DNA of 64,000 bases, taken from Apium graveolens (taxonomy: Eukaryota > Streptophyta > Magnoliopsida > Apiales > Apiaceae). Below the pieces are notes generated by a model, which had not been told where the DNA came from, made no database searches, and was given only the letters and a program-made list of their open reading frames with translations. This document shows positions 12,202 through 25,635 of the stretch, in pieces (the stretch's first letter is position 1; the number at the start of each line of letters is the position of its first letter). The position numbers and the translations under genes were made by a program. The stretch covers positions 24,109,339-24,173,338 of the forward strand of contig NC_133652.1 in assembly GCF_009905375.1 (NCBI RefSeq), in the 5' to 3' direction.

Positions 12202-13019
12202 CAATAAGAATCTACCCTTCTTCCAAAATGGATCTTTCGAATCCTAAATCAAAGCAATGATAATTTGTAGCTGCAAATAAAAGAACTCTACAACAGTTAA
12301 TAGACTACTCATAACAAAAAAAAATCTTTACACAAAACAAGACAGTTGATTTTATCATCCAAAATATCAAATAAGATACTAATCACTTATCTATGCAGGA
12401 GTTAAAAAAATTAAAAAGACAGAGGCTTTGTAAATTCAGACAAAAACTTACATTTATCAAAATAAAGTATGACTTGATTTAGACAAGTTTTGGTTCTCAC
12501 GAGGATAATTTCAAGACAACGCAAGTTGGGTAAACATCTGATCAAATTAAAGGACTTTAATATTTGGCACAAATTACATGATCCAAGCTAGTCCCATAAC
12601 CAATATATGTATAAAATATTACTATGGTAAGACCTAAGCTATATAGATCACATCCGTATCTAAAACATAGGAACATTATAAAGGGTAAGGACGATATGGC
12701 CTTTATCCTCCATAAAAAATAACTCACTGGTTCCCTGAGATTCATCATCTCTTAGTTTTAATCGATTGATAAATATGCAATGTGAAATTACGAAAGGCGG
12801 GGTAATATAAATTATAGGCGGGGTAATATAACTTATAGCCTGGGTAATATATTACGAGCGTGCTGGACAAGTTTATAAAGCTCAATAGTAGAGTAAATGC
12901 GTTAAGTGTCTTCTTTGAAGAATATCTCGATCTTTCGGAGTTCATCAAATGCTCTCATATCTAAAATAATAAAGGCAATTAAGAAAATTAATAGTAAAGT
13001 AGAAAGGGAGTTAGAAAAA
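12202..13019. other. Spacer without recognisable gene
   Basis: AT-rich sequence with only short, unconvincing frames. It contains the 21-bp tandem repeat listed separately. Nothing else recognised. Confidence 0.5.
12795..12857. repeat. Three-unit 21-bp tandem repeat
   Basis: Units begin at 12795, 12816 and 12837 with core GGGTAATATAA. The third unit is degenerate. Confidence 0.75.
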
Positions 13020-13257
13020 TTACCCCTTGCTCCCGAGTTTAGAAAAGGAAAGAAAGCAAGTGTAGGGTAAATAAAGTAGTTTCACTTGCATCCATAATTG
13101 TGCTCCCGAGTTTTTAAAAGGAGCGAAAACAAGTGTTAATGAATGCAAATCTAACAAAATTTCACTCCAAAACTTTCACTCCAAAAATGGAATGAAAGTA
13201 CTTTACACCCTTATCACTTACTTTCTTCCCTTAAAAAAGCTCGGGAGTAAGGCCTAA
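13020..13257. mobile_element. Foldback MITE-like element
   Basis: Left end TTACCCCTTGCTCCCGAG (13020 on) and right end, read in reverse, TTAGGCCTTACTCCCGAG (13257 back) form long imperfect inverted repeats of about 45 bp. A further direct copy of the TGCTCCCGAGTTT block lies near 13100. No ORF. I could not fix a target duplication, so the superfamily is open. Confidence 0.55.
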
Positions 13258-14009
13258 AAGTAAATAGAGAGGGGGAGAGGGGGAGGAAGAGAGAATACAT
13301 AGCTCGTATGTATGGGAGAGTCTGCAAATACGAAGTTGGGAGAACATCTGAGCAGAGTATTTGAATGAATCTTTGATATTGTTGGAGTCCTGATTGGATC
13401 CAATTTAAATAAAAATTAAATCATGGGAAAATCAGATCTAATTCAATAGAGTATGCAGAACTGAAATGAAGCTTTGTGAAGAGGGAAAGTGTGTGTTGTG
13501 TAAATTCAATAAGAGAGAGATTGCAAATGGAATTGTAATATGTGTGTTAGGATTTTGAGTGAGAATTGGGGGGCGGGTAGGGTTTTGAAAGAGGAGGCCC
13601 CTTCATTTTGTTCCCCTAAGTTATTGGGCGGTATATTTCCTGCTCACCAAATTCATGTACAACTGTTTATATTATAAAACTGCATTATTAATTTTGTAAC
13701 ACTTGTTTGATTTTTATTAAATATATTTAATTTACTTTTTTATTTTTCATAAATTATAAAACTTTTAATTAACTAAAGAATTAATTGTTTCCCTCACCAC
13801 GTCACTAGTGTGGTTTACACATGTGGGGACTCCCAGTGACACATCAGTAGAATTTTAACTATATTTAATAAAAATTAAATATATTTATTTATAATATGTC
13901 TTGACAATAATTTTTCAGGCTTCTACTAACATAATTAAAATATATTTAATAGGTTAGATTAATGTTGTGCTATGGCAACATTTTCTAAAGTAACATCACT
14001 TAATATTGC
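13258..14009. other. Spacer, possible leader-like sequence
   Basis: Read on the minus strand, 13620-13330 is CT-rich with short upstream-ATG frames (MKGPPLSKPYP), as in a plant 5' leader, but no following coding exon is found. 13650-14009 is AT-rich with nothing recognisable. Confidence 0.3.
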
Positions 14010-14017
14010 TGTATAAG

Positions 14018-17000
14018 TAGGGGTGAAACCGAGTCGAACACCTTCAAATATAAAACTAGTCAGATTCTACTCGAATTTTCAACTACTCGGTTATATTCGG
14101 CCCGGATTCGAAATAATTTCAAATACTTTGATCATATTCGACTCGAGTTCGATTAATAATATTCATTTATGATACGATTCGATTCGAAAAGGTATCGAAC
14201 TATTCGAACTACTTGCTCAGATCCGATCACTTTTGATCGTTTTGATACTAGCTTGATTCCCAAACAATAAATTACAAAATTTAAAAAGCTTACATGATGT
14301 TAAATTATATTTGAATAAATTTCAGTAATAAATTTACATTTACATGGTTATAAATCCTACACAAAAATTGTTTGATGAAAATTAAAATCAAATGGTAGCT
14401 CCAGGCTAGAGACTTCTGTTCTTGTAATTCTTTTAACTTGTAGTCTGAAGAATGCAACCATCAGATCTTCCCCGATTTTAAATCCCATAGACTATCACCT
14501 GAAAAAGAATAATTGCATTAGATTTTTATTTTTAGAAAAAAAGATCAACTAAAAGATAAAACATAATCTCTTTTAATGGTGAAAAAGCATACTCACAATG
14601 TCCTCTCACTTTTCCTTAAACTGTGCAACAAGCTATTTAGCCAGAATGTAGTTAACTTGTACCTAAAAAAGTTATAAACCTAATATTACTTTACATGGGA
14701 CATTGATAAGAATTACAAGAAGGAAAATAAAAGTAAGAAGAGTACTTATATGAGTCAATCAACGAAGCTGTAATCTGTTTTATTGAAGCTGTGTGACCTT
14801 TACTACTTCACTGGTAAAGAAAGCTAATATGCTGGGGCCGACAACTTAACACTCATAACTCTAACTCATCATACTATATTACATACATTGAAAATTCAAA
14901 TTCTAACAATACAAAAATTAAAGTACAATAGCAGAGCTATCCAAAACTACACACATTAACAAAACAAAATATCACCAAAATTATCAGTACCAAAAAATAA
15001 CAAAAAATCCAATCATCATAAATAATGTGCAGGTCTTAAATAAGAACATAAAAACCAGGTCTTAAATACAGTACCATAAAACCATCAGTATACCAAACCA
15101 AATATGAAAGCAGGTCTTAAATAAGAACATAAAAACCAGGGTCTGAAAATTAATATAAATCAAAGTCTGAAATTCAAATTTCTTGACTCCTGCATTCTTC
15201 GATTTTAATCCAACAACGAGGAGCTGGAGTAGCCGGATGAATCAGTTAGGTCACCTTCTTCATCAAACTGCGATAAACATACCATTATAATGTAATACAT
15301 CAGTAAGTATATACGTATATGAGTTAGAGATTGCTCAATGTGCAGATATCATACCATTGTACTAGGAGCAGAATTTGAGATTTTATATTCAGCTCTAAGC
15401 CAATCAGAAGTGCAAATCAAGGCCTCAACAGTATTAGGTTTCAAAGAACTCCTGTATTGATCCAGTACGCGACCACCTGCACTAAATTTAGATTCAGATG
15501 CGACAGTAGTGATAGGAACATAAAGAATGTCTTTAGCCATCTCCAATAACACTCTAAATTTTAGAATATTACTCTTCCACCATTGCAGAGCATCAAATGA
15601 CTCCCCTGCAGAGCATATATATCTTACCTCCTCAAGATACACATCAATATCAGATTTTAAGGGAGATACATGATCAATTCCTTGATCCCATGAGTTAAAT
15701 TCTGCAATACTTTTAGTCATGTTCAGACCTCCAGTCAGCTGCACCGCAGAAGCAACGCAACTCGTTGCCGGAAGAGAACCACTAGACTGCCCTTTGCAAT
15801 GATTTGCAGCATAGTGAGTATACAATTCGTGCAAGGTCTTGACAACGAAATCAGCATTTCTTTTTGCTTCTGCATCAATCAAATATATTTTAGGGAAACA
15901 GAAATGAATCAAATACATCTTGTATCGCAGATCAAGCACAGATGCAATAGCCATCAACAAATTACATTCTGACCAGTACTTGTCAAAATTGACCTTCATT
16001 TTCATAGCCATATTTCTCATAAATTCAGAATCATCAACACAAGTTGAGAGTAACAACTCTTTGATTTTCCAAATCTCTGGAAGAAAAATGTTTGAGGTAG
16101 GATACTCATAACCTGAAAAACAGTGGTTGCCTCATGAAAGACTTCTAAAAAACGAATCACTTTCACTATTTTTTCCCAATCATCTTCAGAAGGCATAGAA
16201 CGAAATAAAGGATCCCTGTCATGATATCTTGGAAACACATATTTATATAACAAAGCTGAATCGAGCATTGCATATGTTGAATTCCATCTTGTCGGGACAT
16301 CTAACGTAAGCTTCTTAATATTAGACAATTGGCACTGCCTAGCTATTTCATAAAACCTGTGCAGCCTACTCGGAGAACCTTTTAAATACTTCACACTATC
16401 TCTGACATTAGAAATTACATCCCCTATCATGCCTAATCCATCTTGTACCATCAAATTAAGTACGTGGGCATAACATCTAACATGAAAAATCTTTCCACCA
16501 AATTACAAATTACCTTTCAACGAAAATGAATCTTTCAAATGCCTAACTGCAGAATCATTACTAGATGCATTATCCAAAGTAATAGTTGATATTTTATTTT
16601 CAATCCCCCAAGCATTTAGGCATGAAAAAATTGCATCGCTGATCATAAGACCGGTATGAGGCGGTGGAATATGACAAAAGTTAATTACCCTTTTATGTAG
16701 TTTCCAATTAGGATCAACATAATGAGCAGTGATTGTCATGTAGCCTACGGTTTTGTTTGAAGACCATAAATCAGATGTAAGGCTAATTATTCTTATAACA
16801 GTAAAAAAAAGCCATTAATTTCTTTTTTCAAGTGCATATATTTTTAGGCAATCGGCCCTAATTGTAACTCTTGACATAGGTTCAAACCTAAGGTTCAATC
16901 TCTTTGAATACATAACAAAGAAAGGGTGCTCAACCATTCTAAATGGGTACTCATGCACAATTATCATTTTTGCCAAAATTTCCCTAACTTTTTCTTTGTC

Positions 17001-18218
17001 ATATTTAAAAGAAGTCAGACTATTCAACTTGCCCTCTGGATCAACACTAGGAAAAGATAACACCTTCTAATTTGTCCAAGAAATTTTAGCCAATCTTATC
17101 ATGCAAACATTTAAATGTCTAGCTAGGTGACTAGTTGAACCACTGGGTTGATGTGCCATATTCATACTGCAATGATTGCACTCAATTTTCACTTCACCAT
17201 TTTCTAGTACAGTTTTGGTAAAATCAAGCCATACCTTTGAGGTTGGTCTCTTTTTTTATAACTTTTTTTGCTACATATTGAACAACAAGAGATGCCGATC
17301 CAGTGGATTGATCGATGTCCCTTTTCCGAATTGCTTCATTGGTTATTGGAGCTTCCTGAGTGTGAAAACCAGAATGATTCTGGTTTTGGTTACCAGTACC
17401 TACATATAAACATTAAAATACATAAATCAGAAATGCAATCGCCATAAATAAACCAATATAAACTACTAACATTAGAAAAATAAACTATAAAATAAACAAT
17501 AATTACCATTTTCAATTGGAGATGATACATAATCACTACTCATGTTAAACAGGGATGATTAGCTAAGCTTTTGAAATATCTTAATGGTTGTGTATAACTG
17601 AAGATCAAACTAGAATGTATTGATAAACTAGGATTATAATCTTTATATAGGCATGTAATATTGAATGAAAAAATAAATTAACAACTCGTACCTTTGGGAT
17701 TGATTCGATTGAACAATCGACTTCCTTGATTCTTATATTTGAGCTCATTTTTTAAGCTAATTGATTAATCTGATGGAAAGTAACAGTGGCGGTGATGAGA
17801 TATGGCATATGGGTGATTTGTATCCCTCTAATTTTGATTAAGATTGAGTCAATTAAAAAGATTATTGAGATAATTGATATCTGTATATTAATAATTGATT
17901 TTTTTTTAAATCAAAATCCCTTGATTGACTATCTATTAACAGCTAGGTGAATAAATGAATATTATCTATTATATATTATATACATACATATATTCGAATC
18001 CGGTCGACCGAACCTGAACCGGGTATCCGAATTTAGACCGGGTATTCGAATAAAAATCCGAACAAATAGTGATATGGTAATATTCGACTCGAAATGTATT
18101 CGAATAGTCAAACATGACTCGAACTCGTTCGAATTTTATACAAATACGGGTAATATTCAGTTTTTGACGAGTCGGATCCGGTTCGAATCCGGATTACTCG
18201 GATTCGTTTTCAGCCCTA
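14018..18218 (-). mobile_element. hAT transposon, complete ends, decayed
   Basis: A perfect 8-bp duplication TGTATAAG flanks it (14010-14017 and 18219-18226). Left terminus TAGGGGTGAAACCGAGTC, right terminus in reverse TAGGGCTGAAAACGAATC: hAT-type short imperfect inverted repeats. Subterminal regions at both ends are full of TTCGAA, ACTCG and CGGAT motifs, as expected for transposase binding sites. Total 4201 bp with a transposase pseudogene on the minus strand. The duplication and ends together make the boundaries secure. Confidence 0.93.
15205..17543 (-). pseudogene. hAT transposase (BED finger, RNase H-like core, hATC), broken
   Basis: The probable start is ATG 17543 (MSSDYVSSPIENG), followed by an intron of about 100 bp. 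A BED-type finger follows (CNHCSMNMAHQPSG, then HLARHLNVC, about 17090-17180). Next come the DD region TSDLWSSNKTVGYMTITAHY (16730-16790) and TLDNASSND (~16560), and LDVPTRWNSTYAML (16250-16310). The hATC dimerisation domain (VASESKFSAGGRVLDQYRSSL) lies at 15430-15510. A small last exon (FDEEGDLTDSS) reaches a stop at 15205. Open pieces 16815-17063, 16503-16739, 16017-16454 and 15349-16056 are separated by stops or frame changes, with another frameshift in an A-run near 17260. The family is related to RICESLEEPER-type proteins, but this copy is inside a transposon and dead. Confidence 0.88.
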
Positions 18219-18241
18219 TGTATAAGGCCGTTTATAGCATA

Positions 18242-18735
18242 GTGTTATGACTGTGATTCCTGGTCATTCTGATAAATTTATGGCTAGGGTTAACGTTATT
18301 TATCTGGAATATCTTCAAAGCTGCCTTATGTGTGTTTCCTTTTTGATCATTCAACAAAAGCTTGTGAGGATTTATTGAAATTGGTTCCTTGTATATACGA
18401 TTCTGCAAGACAAGGAAAAGGATATATTCAAGTGGAAGAAAGAATATTTCTATGATATAGATGATAGTAGCCACGAGGGGAGTTCAGGTTTCTGAGCCAC
18501 ATGGTGAAGCAAAAGGCAAGCTTGTGGCTGATGAAGGGGAGAGTTGTGAGGGTACCCATTCTAGGATGGTGGTTACTGGCCTGCGAACTAAACTTGAACA
18601 GTACTTCCAGCGGAAGTACAATCGCAAGGAAAGAAAGAGGTCAATATTGGAACAGGAACCTGAAAAGGGTGAAGAAGAAGCAGCTGGAAGTGGTCCTCAT
18701 GCTCAAGATATCGATTTAAGGGGTGTTCTAGTTAT
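18242..18735 (+). pseudogene. 3' fragment of the DUF4283/zinc-knuckle ORF family (copy A)
   Basis: From TTATGACTGTGATTCCTGG onward it matches the last third of the 56945-58366 ORF, including the IPGHSDKFMARVN region, KGKLVADEGES and EQYFQRK blocks, then diverges near 18730. The zinc knuckle is damaged. The remaining open piece is 18461-18775. The hAT element sits just 16 bases upstream of the match and does not explain the missing 5' part. Confidence 0.8.
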
Positions 18736-18841
18736 TAATATACATGTTTTTGATGATATGCTTCCAGACAAATAACCGAGAATAAAGCATTATTCCATCT
18801 GAGACAATGCAGTTTGATTATACAGATTGGATGCATAGAGT

Positions 18842-19680
18842 TGTTAGGATTATTAGGAGATTATGTATTCTAGTTTGACTGGGTTTCATTCTCCTAACTT
18901 TGCCCAAACAAACGCTATCTGATAAACCTATTTGAACTATTCAAATTCTATCTTCTATAAAAGTTTATCTCTTTAAAACAAACTAACGAATTATATTCAA
19001 AGAATCATTCAAATGGTTTTCAAACAACTTTGCTAAACATACTTATCCTTATCCCTAGTTCGAAAAACAAAACTATTAGATTTCTGACTATATATATACA
19101 ACTTTGCTAAACATACTTATCTTTATCTTTATTCTTTCTGAAAAAATCGATATTTCATAAAACAAGAATGTTATCATTCTTGTTTTACACATATTGAATA
19201 CCCAGTAGAACAAGTTTATAGTTTGAGTTGTAATTTCATATTCATTTGATTGTAAGTGTATTCATATCAACTTGTGCCGGGTGGCAAGGTTTTGATTTCA
19301 GAGGATTAGCCAAGGTAGCCAGTGGGCTAGGTGGTAGCAGTAGTGCTAGGTAGCAAGTGTGCTAAGGGAAAAGGGTTCTTTCGTGGCTATCCGTTTGAAA
19401 TCAAGAAAAGATTGTAAGTTCTTTTATTGAAGTTGATATAATACATTCTCTATGCTATGTGACATGGGGACTTAGATGTAGGGCATAGACTAGGAGTAGG
19501 GGTCGAACCAAGTGAAAACATCTTGGTGTTTTGCATTGTTTAATTTCTTTATTACTACAATTATATTTCAGTAATTTATATTCTGCAAATTAATTGAGAC
19601 TGTCTCATAGTCTCGTAGTCTGTCTCGTTCGTAAAGGGTCTCTCACATTTACAAAAGAGATTGTCCCATTTGTCTTAACA
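18842..19680 (+). repeat. Probable solo LTR, 839 bp
   Basis: Starts TGTTAGGATTATTAGG and ends GTCTTAACA, a matched TGTTAG/CTTAACA pair. No ORF, PBS or PPT lies beside it. Flanks (AGAGT and GTTAG) do not form a clean duplication, so this call rests on ends only. Confidence 0.45.
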
Positions 19681-19723
19681 GTTAGAATATGGGATATATA
19701 GATTGTGCCTTTGAATTAACTAG

Positions 19724-21300
19724 CACTACAACAAAATAGGCCAATTACGATGGCCAACTTACGACGGAAAAAAGTGTGCGCCCAACTTACGACGCAAAAA
19801 ACTAAAACGTCATAATTATTTACGACGAAACCCAAAATCGTCATAAGTAATGTATTTTATTAATAAAATTATGCACGACACGATTAAACAAAAATGAAAA
19901 TTATTTGAAGTTGCGACGATTTAAACATTTCGTCGTAAGTTAATTATTTTTATTAAAATTTTAAACTCAAATTGAATAAAAAATATTTTATCTAAATTTA
20001 CAATGAAATATTTGTGACGGAAAATATTGGAGCATCCAATTTATGACGAAAATTAAAATTCGTCGTAAATTATCAAAGAGGGAAAGTTAACTTTTTCCCC
20101 AAAATTTTGGCGGTAAATTTGACCATTCTCAAATTTTTTGCAGATAATAATTTATGACGGAAACCGTCATAAATTAGCACATGATTTTTGATAATTTCAA
20201 TTTTTAAAACAATATTATTTCATGATCCAACCATATTAATGTTAGTATTTATTTGTTTGGGTGATATTTTAAGAATTTCAAAAAATTAAATATTTTGATA
20301 AAATAAATTAATATGAAACATTGATTATATTACTAATATATATATATACTGTCATCCATACGGTTGTATCGATGAAAAATATTTTTAAAATAATCGAAAC
20401 ACAAATTCAGAACTAAACACTAGTTAGTTGTACTAGTCGAACTGATGCTTGACTGTTAAAATGACAAACCAAATAAATTTATTTTGATATGAAATTTTGG
20501 TTATATCACTAATATATATCTATTTAAATCCATACGGTTGGATCGTTGAAAAATATTTTTAAAATAATCGAGACACCAATTCGGGATTAAACACTAGTTG
20601 GTTGTACTAGTCAAACTGATGCTTCACTATTAAAATGGCAAACAAAATAAAATTATTTTGATATGAAATTTTGATTATATCACTAATATATATATATATA
20701 TATATATATATTTAAATCCATACGGTTTGATCGTTGAAAAATATTTTTAAAATAATCAAAACACTAATTCAGAATTAAATACTAGTTAGTTGTACTGGTC
20801 AAAATGATACTTGACTGTTAAAATGACAAACTAAATAAAATTATTTTGATATGAAATTTTGGTTATATCACTAATATATATATCTATTTAAATTAATACG
20901 GTTGGATCGTTGAAAAATATTTTTAAAATAATCGAAACGCCGATTCAGGATTAAACACTAGTTAGCTTAGTTAGCTGTACTAGTCAAACTAATGCTTGAT
21001 TGTTAAATGGCAAATCAAATAAAATTAGTTTGAAATTAAATTTTGTTTGTATCACTAATATATATATATATATATATATATATTGTCATCCATGCGGTTG
21101 ACTAGTAGAAAAATATTTTTAAAATAATTGAATCACCAATTCAGGATTAAGCACTAGTTAGTTGTATTAGTCAAATTGATGCTTAACTGTTAAAATGGTA
21201 CTAGTTAGATGACTAGTACATAATTATTTTATACTAATCAATTCAGGATTAAACACTAGTTAACTGTAAAAAATAACATTTTTTTTTAATGTTACACTCC
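19724..21300. mobile_element. Truncated CACTA-type terminus
   Basis: Begins CACTACAACAAAATAGGCC and continues with repeated TTACGACG-type subterminal motifs (19750-20170), a CACTA hallmark. The opposite end with matching TGTAGTG was not found, so only one terminus survives. Includes the repeat array below. Confidence 0.6.
20330..21280. repeat. Five-unit ~174-196 bp tandem repeat
   Basis: The core CATACGGTTGGATCGTTG recurs at about 20363, 20537, 20725, 20901 and 21097. Length variation is mostly in TA runs. The core is shared with the array at 28190-30080 and, inverted, with 55671-56200 and 58870-59200. Confidence 0.85.
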
Positions 21301-23977
21301 TACTAAAATAACTAAATATATAATAAAATATAATAAAATATATATTATATATATATTTAAATATATTTTTTATTGAAGACATGAAAGAAAATATTTAAAT
21401 AATTCATAAACTAGTAATACTAGTTTTTATCTATTTTACAAGCTGATTTAGCTCATCAATAAAATTCCCCTTTTACGTCAAAAAAAAAAAATTTGTGAAA
21501 ATTTATTTTGTAGCTTGTTAGATTATTTTGTTAGTATATTTATTAAGTTAGGCAACATGATGCAGAGAAGTAAATAAACAAACACACGGTTGCAAAATAA
21601 GCTCAAGCAAAAAGTTCATCTGGGTTAATTTTGTAGGGAGGTGAGTTGGTGCATTTACTTGGATAACTTCTGTTTCTCCAGCTGGAGAGTCGTATATTTT
21701 GTTTCTGTATTTGATACTAACAGGTGCTTATTGTGTTGTAGTGAGTTGTGTTGTAAAATAAAATTGATGATCTATTTAGTGAGATGCGAGGCTATTTGGT
21801 TATTATTTCATAAACAGAAATGAAATGGTGGAATGTGACAGAAGACATAATGAACATGTAACTGTTACTTATTTTATTATAATGGATCTATTTATACAGG
21901 AGAAATGGTATATAAAGTCTTAAGTTATTAACTAAAACATGTTGGTTTGTAGATATAAGGATGAAGTCGTGAAAGATGCTACTTGCATATAACTTATACT
22001 ATACACAAATTGCTTAATATATTTTATTTTAAAATTATTTATATTGTAGCATATTTTTTTAATAGTTGGAAAAATTGAAGAATATAATTATTTATAATAA
22101 TATATGTCTGAAAATAATATAATATAATATGTTGTGACTGAAAAGAAATAATATAATATAAGGTATTGTTGACCAACTCAAACCTTATAGAAATTATTTA
22201 GAAGATAGGGTATATACAAATGAAGAATATTAATGTTTAAATATAATATGTTGTTGAGGGGGATTTGAATACTGAACCTAAAAGAGAAGTTTAGATATTA
22301 ATATAACAAATAATAACTTACTATTACATGGTTCTCATTTATCTAACGACTGTTATCTACTATACCAAACAACTGAACGACTAGCCTATGACCAGTGCCA
22401 TATAATATTTGTAGTTTTATTATTTTATAAAAAATAAATTATAGATACAATAATTATAAATATTCAGATTAATGACATTAAAATATTTACGTAATATTTT
22501 GTATGTATTATATTACTCAAGGATTCAAAATTTAGATAGTTAAAATTTTAAAAAGTCCTCCTATAATTTTGTATGTAAATTATATCATTTTGGTGTATTA
22601 TAATTTGAATTACTAAAATTAATTTTGGAAGCGTTTCATATACTACAAAAAAGATAAAAAAGAAGTTGAGTGCAATTAGAAATTATGTTGAATAATAATT
22701 AATAGAGTTTGTAGTTATATTAAATACATCTACAACTCGTGCGATGCAGGGCTGATTATAATATTTGTAATTTTATTATTTTATAAAAAATAAATTATAA
22801 AATATAATAATTATATATTATTCAGATTAATGAAGTTAAAATATTTACGTATTATTTTGTATTTATTATATTACTGAAGGATTCAAAATTATTAATTAAA
22901 ATCTTAAAAAGTTCTCCTATAATTTTGTATGTAAATTATAGTATTTTGTTATATTATAATTTGAATTACTAAAAATAAATGGAAGTGTTTGATTCTCAAA
23001 TAGGTAATAAAGATGTACAAAAGAGGTAATAAAGAATTTAGGTGTGAATAGAAATTTTGTTGAATAATAATTTATAGAGTTTGTAGTTATATTGGATAGA
23101 TGATTTAATTTTTTAAATTAAATTATACTACTTATTTAAAATTTATTTTGGAAGTGTTAACATAGCAAGGCCTTAACCAACCAACCAAAGTAGACTTATA
23201 ATAGTATAGTATAGACTAGTTTATCATGGGATGCATGGATTATTTTTAATATTATATAATTTTTTAAATTTAATTTGAAATGAAACTTTTAGAATATAAA
23301 ATGTATTTATTTGAAATTTTTAAACATATGATTTGATAACAATTATAAATATACATGTGTATAAGTGATTGACATTTTAGTTTTAAATATAAAATTATTA
23401 AAAAATATAGTTTTATTAATATATATGTGTGTTTACAAAAGCTAATTATGTTTTAAATTAAAAGATAAATTTTAATTTAGATCAATAATATATGGATTAT
23501 CTTTAATTTTTTATATCGATCAAAACCAATTAATTATATTTATTTTTATTTTTAGTTTAAATTGTTTAAGTCCGGATAAATGGTAAAAAAATTATATTAA
23601 TGGTAAAAAAATATGTTAGCTCAGAAAAAATACGCTTTATTCTATTTTAACTGGTCTAATTATTTTCTTATTTTAATTTTGATTTATTATGAATCAATTG
23701 TTTAATTTTTTTAGCTCGGATAAATAATATATATTTATTTACTTTGGATTGACTTTTATACTAAGTAAAGAATCATCTCTATTTTCATTCTATTAAAGTA
23801 GTATGAATATTATTAAGATGAAAAAGTTCATAATTATATAAACCCTTGTATCCCCAAATCTACTGTCAAATTTTTAATATTTCGGCTAGTAGAGTCAATT
23901 TCGGTCAAATAGAAGTTATTCCACTTTTCTAAAACTACACTTATACATGCTAGCTAATTAGGTAAACTTTAATTTTA
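21301..23977. other. AT-rich spacer
   Basis: No gene recognised. Apart from the duplicated segment listed separately, only short AT-rich motifs. A stray TTGTAGTG near 21737 lacks CACTA context. Confidence 0.5.
22402..23110. repeat. Direct duplication of about 356 bp
   Basis: Block 22402-22757 is repeated at 22758-23110 with moderate divergence. Both start ATAATATTTGTA and end with TAGAGTTTGTAGTTATATT. Confidence 0.7.
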
Positions 23978-24781
23978 TTTCACTACAAGGAAAACAAGCT
24001 TCAACAACGGTTTATGTCCGTTGTCTGATACCCTATTTTTCCGTTGACTATTGAGCCGCCGTCTGTTAGTTGGATCAGACAACGGCTAAAAAACATTGTC
24101 TGAGATTATACACACAATGATTATGGATTAAGCCCGTTGTATTACATCCAGAAAAGACAACGTTTTTTGCTTGTTTTCGTCGTAACAAGCGACATTACTC
24201 AAGGGTTCTCACAAACTCAGAAAACCGTTGTGTAAGGTATAACATTAAAGCCAATCCTACAACACTTGTTGTTGTATAAATGTTGTTGTGTATTCAGATA
24301 GACAACAAAAATGAAATTGAGCTCGTAGAACTCTTGTAATAAATTTCTACACACAACAGTTTTGGATTTTAATGTATGGCATGATCAGATACATACAACT
24401 GTTTATTTGTCCAAACGTATTGCATGAATACCTTTGATACAATATCTTAATATTATATAGACAATGGTTTACTAGTGTTGTGAGAGTTAATTTTGCACCA
24501 AAGTTTTGTGTTCGAAAGCATTGTTTTAGTATTAAAGACATGATATTTTAATGAAGCTTGGTTCTTAAAAGCGTTGTCTTACACAAAATATAACAAGTAA
24601 TCAAATGAAATTAACTTTGCAAATCTAAACAAAAGTTCTAAAGTTAATCCATGATCGAAAATCACAACAATATAGTTATACAAAAGCTAAAAGCATATTG
24701 ATATCACTGCCTTCATGAGTCTAAGATTTCTACTACAAATTAAAGAAAATATAGAGTCTACAAGGATTTGATGTTGGCTAC

Positions 24782-25197
24782 TCAGAGCTCACTTGGCCTT
24801 TTCAGGTTCTCTTCACGTCTTCTGCAAGAGCTATGTTGTCCTTGCAATATCATTATAGCATGTGATAGGCAATTTCCCAATCTGGAGAAAACAATCTTCA
24901 AAATAAATCGACAACCACTCTTAAGTTAATATTCTTTTCCTTCCTGCATTATAAGAAAAACAAAGAACTGGATCTCTTAATATAAAGTGAAATCAAACCA
25001 AGACATAATAGAAAATAAACAAATGCCCATAGTGTCACCTGGCTCACTTCCATGAAGAGACTGTCAATGTCCTGCTTTCTAAAGATACCACCTTTCCTCG
25101 CAGTTTCTCTTGGTGAAGATTGGGAGGTCCTGCTTGTAACAGCTTCATCTTTTCCTCTTTTGTCAACCTCCTTTTTCAAATCATCTATCCCGACAAT
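24782..25197 (-). pseudogene. Unidentified exons in the CACTA element
   Basis: Two splice-flanked exons on the same strand as the captured fragments. 25038-25197 (IVGIDDLKKEVDKRGKDEA, then a Ser/Thr/Arg-rich stretch ending FRKQDIDSLFMEVSQ) has an acceptor CAG and donor GTGACA. 24782-24881 (LGNCLSHAIMILQGQ, ending ENLKRPSEL) has an acceptor CTCCAG and a stop. The first residues could continue the ABCG exon upstream, but the rest is not ABCG-like and I do not recognise it. It may be a third captured gene. Confidence 0.45.
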
Positions 25198-25635
25198 CTG
25201 TAGAGAAAGTCGAAGTACACATAAAATTCACTTAAAATAAGATTGACAAACTACATGCTAGGTTCTCAAAATTTCCAAATAAAAGGAGGCCACAAACATA
25301 TACAGAAGGCAATTTGTAAACCAGGGCACATAGATTTGTAAAGTAATCCATAATTATGCTTCTTTTTTCGTAAATAGTTCAGCTGCTTTGTAGCTAGTTG
25401 ATTACCTAAAAATAGTTTCAAAAACCCTTATACACGGCTCTACAAACTATTTTCTGGAAACTAGCAATGGTTGCTATAATTTCTCGTAACTGTTAGCATA
25501 GAAGTCATTAGTTCAGTCACTAACCAAACAACAGTCTAGTCAGTGATTGAATGCAGTTTGAGTCCAATGTCTAGTTCTTGATAGCTTGGTTAATCTATGC
25601 ATGTATATAAAACAAAATGATTCACGCTTACTTAC

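Noticed and set aside
12557..12748. 63-codon minus ORF as a small membrane protein
   Set aside because: Short, in AT-rich spacer, no supporting motif or conserved context.
21737..21744. TTGTAGTG as the missing right end of the 19724 CACTA element
   Set aside because: No matching subterminal motifs precede it and the flanking AGT does not match TAG.
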